Assembly: GCA_022599995.1 (NCBI GenBank)
Contig: JAHZLG010000071.1
Location: forward strand, 1 to 9,768
Reading direction: 5' to 3'
DNA length: 9,768 nucleotides
Source: Alphaproteobacteria bacterium
GTDB taxonomy: Bacteria > Pseudomonadota > Alphaproteobacteria > CBDBCS01 > JAHZLG01
The notes under the pieces are model-generated. The model saw only the letters and a list, made by a program, of their open reading frames with translations, did no database searches and was not told where the DNA came from. Below, in pieces: positions 5,704-9,768 of the stretch. Both the position numbers and the translations under genes were made by a program. Each line of letters opens with the position of its first letter. Positions within the stretch are counted from its first letter, which is position 1.

Positions 5704-6621
5704 CTATTTCAGCTTGGGGTCAAGGACGTCGCGAAGATAATCACCCAGCAAATTCACAGACAGCGCAAGGGCCAGTAACATCAGGGCGGGGAACAGCAAA
5801 ATCCACCACTCGCCCGAAAACAAGAAGTCCTGCCCCGTGCGTATCAGCGTGCCTAAGGAGGGCTGCGTAGGGGGAACACCCACTCCGAGAAAGGACAGGG
5901 TCGATTCGGCGATGATGGCAAGGGCAAGCCCAATCGTCGCAATGACCATAACGGGAGAAAGCACATTGGGCAGGATGTGCCGAAACATAACGAACCAGCT
6001 GGGTTGCCCAATGATGCGCGCCGCCTGGATATATTCTTTCTCGGCTTCGACCTTGGTGACGCCGCGCACCGTGCGGGCGTATTGAACCCAATCAGACAAA
6101 CTGATCGACACAATCAGCACAATCAGGGCAAAATTCTCCCGATCCTGCGGGGGGATAAAGCCGCGGATAATGCCGTAGGTCAGCATGGCGATCAGGATGC
6201 CGGGGAACGACAGTTGAATGTCTGCCACCCGCATAATGAATGCATCGAGCCAGCCTCCGAAGAAGCCGGCGATCAGTCCCAGAGTGACGCCGACGACCAT
6301 GGCAATGAAGACCGCGGCAAAGCCAACAAACAAAGAGATGCGCGAGCCATAGAGAATGGCAGAGTAAAGATCGCGCCCTTGATCATCGGCACCGAGAATG
6401 AAGTAGGTGCCTGTGAACGCGCTGGTTTGCAAAGGGGGGGTGAACCCATCGAGCAAGTTGAGGGTTGCCGGATCGAACGGGTCTTGCGGGGTAAGCCAAG
6501 GGGCAAAAACAGCGGCCAGGATCAGCACGATGACCAGCGCGATCACCCCCAAAATGAGCGGTCGTGTCCGCAAATCTTCAACAATGTAAGAGCGGCGCAT
6601 GCGGGCGAAAAAGGATATCAT
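5704..6621 (-). CDS. Peptide-type ABC transporter permease (DppC/OppC-like)
   Basis: Second inner-membrane pore subunit, 305 residues from the chosen start. It has a conserved N-terminal helix (about 22-42) after a short cytoplasmic arm (RRSYIVEDLRTRP). The OppC_N-type periplasmic segment contains FILGADDQGRDLYSAILYGSR (75-95). Five more membrane helices lie at about 96-120, 130-151, 163-178, 220-243 and 272-294. The EAA coupling motif for the ATPases is at 194-219 (EKEYIQAARIIGQ through RHILPN). The end, LLGDYLRDVLDPKLK, is typical. The ATG at 6619-6621 has AGGT 9 bases upstream and gives the usual family length. An in-frame ATG at 6738 would add 39 cysteine-rich residues and overlap the preceding permease gene by 74 bp, so I reject it. 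The gap to the DppB-like stop is 43 bp. Confidence 0.93.
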   Translation of the reverse strand: MISFFARMRRSYIVEDLRTRPLILGVIALVIVLILAAVFAPWLTPQDPFDPATLNLLDGFTPPLQTSAFTGTYFILGADDQGRDLYSAILYGSRISLFVGFAAVFIAMVVGVTLGLIAGFFGGWLDAFIMRVADIQLSFPGILIAMLTYGIIRGFIPPQDRENFALIVLIVSISLSDWVQYARTVRGVTKVEAEKEYIQAARIIGQPSWFVMFRHILPNVLSPVMVIATIGLALAIIAESTLSFLGVGVPPTQPSLGTLIRTGQDFLFSGEWWILLFPALMLLALALSVNLLGDYLRDVLDPKLK

Positions 6622-6664
6622 GCAACGTTGACCTAGAGACAAAAGAGGACACAAGCCAAAACAG

Positions 6665-7639
6665 CTAGCGACGAAGCGAGTCGCGTAGACGCGGATCGGC
6701 AACCACGTACAGCAGATCAACCGTGAAATTAATGGCAACGAAAAACACCGAGATCAGCATCAGGTAAGCCGCCATCACGGGAATGTCGACGAAGTTAATA
6801 GCCGTAATGAACAGTAATCCCACGCCCGGCCATTGGAAGACAGACTCAGTGATAATCGCAAAGGCGATGATGGAGCCAAGCTGGATGCCTGTCACGGTCA
6901 TCACCGGCACTAAGGTGTTTTTGAGGGCATGCCGGAAGTAAACCGATCGCATGCGGACGCCGCGCGCCACGGCGAATCGAATATAGTCGGCGCGCAGCAC
7001 CTCTAGCATCTGAGAGCGCACCAGCCGCATAATGAGCGTCAATTGGAACAGGCCTAGGGTGATAGCTGGGAGAACCAGCGAAGCCCATCCAGACCGCGTG
7101 AGGAAGCTTGTACGCCAAGCCCCGAGGTCGACCAACCCGCTGCGACCAAAGCTAGGAAGAATGCCAAGCTCAACCGCAAAAACCCAAATCAGCAAAATGC
7201 CGATCAAGAAGGTGGGAAGGGAAACCCCAATCAAGGACAGGGTCATAATCGATTTGGCGATGATGCTGTGGCGTTTGATTGCGGTATAGACGCCGAACAA
7301 CACGCCGAATAGGAGGGCGAATACCCCGCTTACCGCGGCGAGCTCGAGGGTAGCAGGAAGGCGTTCCCGAATAAGCTCATCGACGGGTTGCGAAAATTTA
7401 TAGGAGATTCCGAATTCGCCTTGCAGGGCATTGCCTAAGAAGCGAAAATATTGGAAGGCAATAGGGTCGTCGAGCCCCAGCTGGTCGCGCAGATAGATCA
7501 CATCGGCTTCGGTGCGCTCTTGTCCGAGCATGTTTTCAATTGGGTCACCGACGAATTGAAACAGGCTAAACGCAATCAACCCAACAAAGAACAGCACGAG
7601 CACCGATTGAAAAAGACGGTGTAACGCAAGGACAAGCAT
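6665..7639 (-). CDS. Peptide-type ABC transporter permease (DppB/OppB-like)
   Basis: First inner-membrane pore subunit, 324 residues, normal for the family. Six predicted helices lie at about 9-29, 100-121, 132-156, 187-205, 246-266 and 288-312. Family marks are GDPIENMLG (31-39), RDQLGLDDPIAFQYFRFL (51-68), GEFGISY (74-80), LPATLEL (94-100), and the EAA loop RADYIRFAVARGVRMRS through RHALKN (216-241). FQWPGVG (268-274) and YVVADPRLR (311-319) are also typical of DppB/GsiC/NikB proteins. The start ATG at 7637-7639 has only a weak purine stretch (GAAAGA) upstream. A perfect 9-bp tandem repeat, GTTGCTATA on the plus strand (7652-7660 and 7661-7669), lies 12 bp ahead of it. The gene follows the binding-protein gene after 276 bp containing stem-loops, so its expression may depend on read-through. 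Confidence 0.93.
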   Translation of the reverse strand: MLVLALHRLFQSVLVLFFVGLIAFSLFQFVGDPIENMLGQERTEADVIYLRDQLGLDDPIAFQYFRFLGNALQGEFGISYKFSQPVDELIRERLPATLELAAVSGVFALLFGVLFGVYTAIKRHSIIAKSIMTLSLIGVSLPTFLIGILLIWVFAVELGILPSFGRSGLVDLGAWRTSFLTRSGWASLVLPAITLGLFQLTLIMRLVRSQMLEVLRADYIRFAVARGVRMRSVYFRHALKNTLVPVMTVTGIQLGSIIAFAIITESVFQWPGVGLLFITAINFVDIPVMAAYLMLISVFFVAINFTVDLLYVVADPRLRDSLRR

Positions 7640-7733
7640 CTAGATTCTTTCGTTGCTATAGTTGCTATAAGGGTTCTTCGAGGGGCAAGAGGCGGTCGTC
7701 CACGCACCCCCTAGGGCGCACATAGCACCTTCC

Positions 7734-7769
7734 AAAAACGGCACACTGGTATCTCGAAAGACACCAGTG
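7734..7769 (-). terminator. Intercistronic stem-loop with T run (partial terminator or attenuator)
   Basis: On the plus strand CACTGGT (7744-7750) pairs with ACCAGTG (7763-7769). After one A/C mismatch, TCT (7752-7754) pairs with AGA (7759-7761) around the tetraloop CGAA. In the minus-strand transcript this gives a 10-pair hairpin, followed 5 bases later by five T (7738-7734). It resembles an intrinsic terminator. Its place between the binding-protein gene and the permease genes suggests partial termination rather than the operon end. Confidence 0.6.
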
Positions 7770-7812
7770 CACATAAATTGGCACCTCCCTTGTCCCAAGA
7801 CGCCGATGGCCT

Positions 7813-7851
7813 GCGTGCTGATTGCAACGAGCAAGCAACACGCAAGCACGC
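7813..7851 (-). other. Intercistronic inverted repeat
   Basis: GCGTGCT (7813-7819) and AGCACGC (7845-7851) are perfectly complementary. Within the 25-base loop TTGC (7822-7825) can pair with GCAA (7831-7834). An alternative pairing TGCGTG/CACGCA exists in the same segment, so mutually exclusive folds are possible. Function unknown; it may be an RNA-protecting or regulatory structure. Confidence 0.4.
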
Positions 7852-7876
7852 CAACGGCAAGGGGAGGAGGAGGGAA

Positions 7877-7893
7877 GCCCCCACAAAGGGGGC
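7877..7893 (-). other. GC-rich hairpin just after the binding-protein gene
   Basis: GCCCCC (7877-7882) pairs perfectly with GGGGGC (7888-7893) around a 5-base loop, 22 bases past the binding-protein stop codon. In the transcript it is followed by a C/T-rich stretch rather than a clean T run. A 3' hairpin here is typical of elements that protect abundant binding-protein messages from 3' exonucleases. The T-poor flank argues against efficient intrinsic termination. Confidence 0.5.
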
Positions 7894-7915
7894 GTGCCGG
7901 AAATGAGGCGAGAGG

Positions 7916-9565
7916 CTAGTTGCTAAACCGCATGAATTTGAAATGCGGCTGATCTTCCGGTTGAACAGGGAAAATGATCGAATCATCCATGCCCCAATTC
8001 AAGACTTGGTGATGGATGGGAACATAGAGAATGTCTCGCTGAACCTGCGCCCAAATCTTGGCAATGTTGGCATCCCGTTTGGTGATGTTCGTCTCAGTCG
8101 CCAGTCCTTCGATCAAGCGGTCAACGGCAGCGTTGGAGTAGCCAGTCCCGTTCCACGTGCCAAATTTCTCGCCCTTGGTATGGACAAGGAAATTGAAGAC
8201 ATATTCGCTATCAAAGGTCGGCACACCCCAGCCGAGCATGTAGAACTCGCTTTCGAGCTTGCCAATGAGCGGAAAGTGCTGCGCCTTGGGACGTGAGTCA
8301 AGGCTCACCGTGATGCCAATTCGAGCAAGCATGCCGACTGCGGCTTGGCAGATCGCTTCATCGTTGATGTAACGATCATTGGGGCAGTTCAGCGTGATCT
8401 CGAACCCATTGGGGTAGCCAGCGTCACTGAGAAGCTGCTTCGCTTTCGCGTTGTCCGGGGAGGGAAAACGATCGAGACGATGCGTCCAACCATTCACAAA
8501 CGGCGGCGCAATCACCCCGGCTGGAATTGACTGATTCCGCATCACAACCCGTTTGATGGCTTCTCGATCAATGGTCATGAGGACGGCTTGACGTACCCGC
8601 CGATCGGCAAAGGGGTTTTTCCCTTGCACGTTATCGGTGGCGAGATCGGCTTTGCCCTGATTCATCCCAAAGAATATCACGCGGTTTTGCGGGCCAGTTT
8701 CGATGCGCAACCCGTCGGCTGCACCCACCCGCCGCAGGTCTTGCACGGGAACGTCTTGAATGAAATGGGCTTCACCCGACAACAATGCGGCCACGCGGGT
8801 GGGGGCACTCTTGATGGGGGTGTAGACAATCTCGGTCACTTCAAGCGGGTACTCACCGATACCCCAGTAGTCGGGATTGCTCTTGAGCACTGTTTTCACA
8901 TCGGCCTCTCGGCTGACGAGCACATAGGCACCGGTGCCGTTGGTGTTGTTCGATGAGAAGGTGCGCTCTGAATCGGCAAAATTCTGTGGCACCTGGGCGT
9001 TGTTCGCCTCAGCCCACTCTTTGTCCATGATAAAGAGGTTGGTAAGGTTGACCGGCAACAGGGGGTTGGCTGCGGGTTCTCCCACAGCATCGTCACCGCC
9101 GTGGCCGCCGGCGGCAAAGGTTTGAATGTGCACCGTGTGATCATCGACCTTCGAGACCTTGCCCACCGAAGTAAGCAATCCCTTCATGTCCGAATTCGCA
9201 TGGCGGGCACGATCGAAGGAGAACACCACATCATCCGCAGTAAAGGGATTGCCATTGTGAAAGGTGACACCCTTGCGCAGCTTGAATTCCCAGATGGTGG
9301 GATCGTCGGTCGGGCCCCACGAAGTGGCTAGAGCAGGAATGACTTCCCCCGCCGTGTCGCGAAGCAACAGCGGTTCATAGATTTGATGGGCGAGGGCGTG
9401 GGTCGGCCCCTCATTTTGCGCGTGGGGATCGAGCGTTAGGCTATCCCCCGCCCGAGCCCAATTCAGCGTTCGAGCGGAAGCCGAGTCCACCCCTGCACCG
9501 GCCAGGCCAAGCGCGAGGGCCGCCGCCGAAAAGGGGACAAGAAAAAATTTGCGGTGAAGGGGCAT
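7916..9565 (-). CDS. Periplasmic substrate-binding protein, peptide/nickel family 5 (DppA/OppA-like)
   Basis: Binds the solute in the periplasm and delivers it to the permeases. It has 549 residues from the chosen ATG at 9563-9565, which has AAGGAG 6 bases upstream. An ATG 57 bp further out would put a non-signal-like stretch before the signal peptide. The signal peptide is 1-31: MPLHRKFF, then a hydrophobic core, ending at SASA; no lipobox. Family 5 landmarks are DSLTLDPHAQNEGPT (41-55), IYEPLLLRD, WEFKLRKGVTFHNGNPFTADDVVFSFDRA (92-120), GTGAYVL (210-216), NPDYWG (230-235), ADRRVRQAVLMTIDREAI (320-337) and YVPIHHQ near the end. An unusual Gly/His/Asp-rich loop (about 150-166) interrupts a place where relatives usually run straight into PNPLLP. 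First gene of the operon. Substrate undetermined: dipeptide, oligopeptide, opine or metal chelate are all possible. Confidence 0.93.
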   Translation of the reverse strand: MPLHRKFFLVPFSAAALALGLAGAGVDSASARTLNWARAGDSLTLDPHAQNEGPTHALAHQIYEPLLLRDTAGEVIPALATSWGPTDDPTIWEFKLRKGVTFHNGNPFTADDVVFSFDRARHANSDMKGLLTSVGKVSKVDDHTVHIQTFAAGGHGGDDAVGEPAANPLLPVNLTNLFIMDKEWAEANNAQVPQNFADSERTFSSNNTNGTGAYVLVSREADVKTVLKSNPDYWGIGEYPLEVTEIVYTPIKSAPTRVAALLSGEAHFIQDVPVQDLRRVGAADGLRIETGPQNRVIFFGMNQGKADLATDNVQGKNPFADRRVRQAVLMTIDREAIKRVVMRNQSIPAGVIAPPFVNGWTHRLDRFPSPDNAKAKQLLSDAGYPNGFEITLNCPNDRYINDEAICQAAVGMLARIGITVSLDSRPKAQHFPLIGKLESEFYMLGWGVPTFDSEYVFNFLVHTKGEKFGTWNGTGYSNAAVDRLIEGLATETNITKRDANIAKIWAQVQRDILYVPIHHQVLNWGMDDSIIFPVQPEDQPHFKFMRFSN

Positions 9566-9768
9566 GGAAGTCTCCTTGGAGGGAACAAGAAAGAAGGGGG
9601 GCGAAAGCAAAGCAAACGACAATCGGGCTGGCTCGCAAGCTGATGACGCAACAAGGAGGGCAGCAAAGCGACGTTATTCTGGGCAGAGTAAGCAAAAAGT
9701 TTGTCGTTTCATAGCAGAGACAGGCAGGGGTGACGACGCTGCTTGTCTAGACACGTTTTTGTTATGTC
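9566..9768 (-). promoter_or_regulatory. Leader and presumed promoter region of the ABC operon
   Basis: The 203 bp upstream of the binding-protein start hold no credible gene. The operon promoter should lie here or just outside. I found no convincing -35/-10 pair; TATGAA with TCGTCA 17 bases away on the minus strand is the best weak candidate. A perfect 10-bp palindrome, TGTCTAGACA (9744-9753), could be a regulator site but may be chance. Confidence 0.35.
9572..9577 (-). promoter_or_regulatory. Ribosome-binding site of the substrate-binding protein gene
   Basis: AAGGAG on the minus strand is separated by 6 bases from the ATG at 9563-9565. It is the strongest ribosome-binding site seen in the window, matching the high expression usual for binding proteins, and it decides the start. 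Confidence 0.8.

Noticed and set aside
5977..6636. 219-residue open frame opposite the DppC-like gene
   Set aside because: The frame lies antisense to a well-conserved permease and its translation is hydrophilic low-complexity with no family features. It is an artefact of codon bias.
6622..6738. Longer N-terminus for the DppC-like permease
   Set aside because: It would overlap the DppB-like gene by 74 bp, add a cysteine-rich stretch absent from the family, and ignore the AGGT site before the ATG at 6619-6621.
7640..7915. Small genes between binding protein and permease (frames of 60-90 residues)
   Set aside because: Several overlapping frames read through the hairpins, none with a ribosome-binding site or recognisable domain. 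The region is better read as a structured untranslated spacer.
9566..9622. Longer N-terminus for the substrate-binding protein
   Set aside because: It would add 19 residues before a complete signal peptide, and the AAGGAG site clearly serves the inner ATG at 9563-9565.
9690..9768. Sigma-70 type promoter for the ABC operon
   Set aside because: The best pair found (TCGTCA, 17 bases, TATGAA) matches poorly, and the region is cut by the window edge. Not listed as a promoter in its own right.

Overview
The window looks like part of a proteobacterial chromosome, most likely from an alphaproteobacterium. The basis is a Gram-negative type I secretion pair, a five-gene peptide-type ABC operon and a chromosomal-type ParB site, all in moderately GC-rich DNA. 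I could not name the genus. There are seven protein-coding genes in two blocks that converge at about 3.43-3.56 kb. I saw no rRNA, tRNA, transposase or CRISPR array.

Left block (2-3427, plus strand): a HlyD-type membrane-fusion protein followed 3 bp later by a TolC-type outer-membrane channel. Together they form the periplasmic and outer-membrane parts of a type I secretion system. The inner-membrane ABC exporter and the secreted substrate are not in the window and are probably upstream of position 1. The TolC homologue is unusual. It starts at TTG and carries about 210 extra residues between its signal peptide and the channel domain, with six glycine/asparagine/threonine/proline heptads (68-109) and a long acidic low-complexity linker. 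A run of nine G in that linker could act as a slippage switch.

Right block (9565 down to 3559, minus strand): substrate-binding protein, two inner-membrane permeases and two ATPases, in the classic Dpp/Opp order (A-B-C-D-F). Together they would bind a peptide-like solute in the periplasm and import it with ATP. The true substrate cannot be read from the sequence. Three stem-loops, one followed by a T run, lie between the binding-protein gene and the first permease gene. This fits differential expression, with much binding protein and less membrane complex.

The most notable non-coding element is the 186-bp gap between the two ATPase genes (4363-4548). It contains a perfect 16-bp palindrome whose 14-bp core is identical to the ParB-binding parS consensus. 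About 56 bp further on are five abutting 14-bp units that are degenerate copies of the same core. Each block is followed by a similar tail with a small hairpin. A chromosome-segregation centromere with a parS-derived tandem array, set inside a transporter operon, is the best candidate here for something undescribed. It also suggests that the window lies in the origin-proximal part of its replicon.
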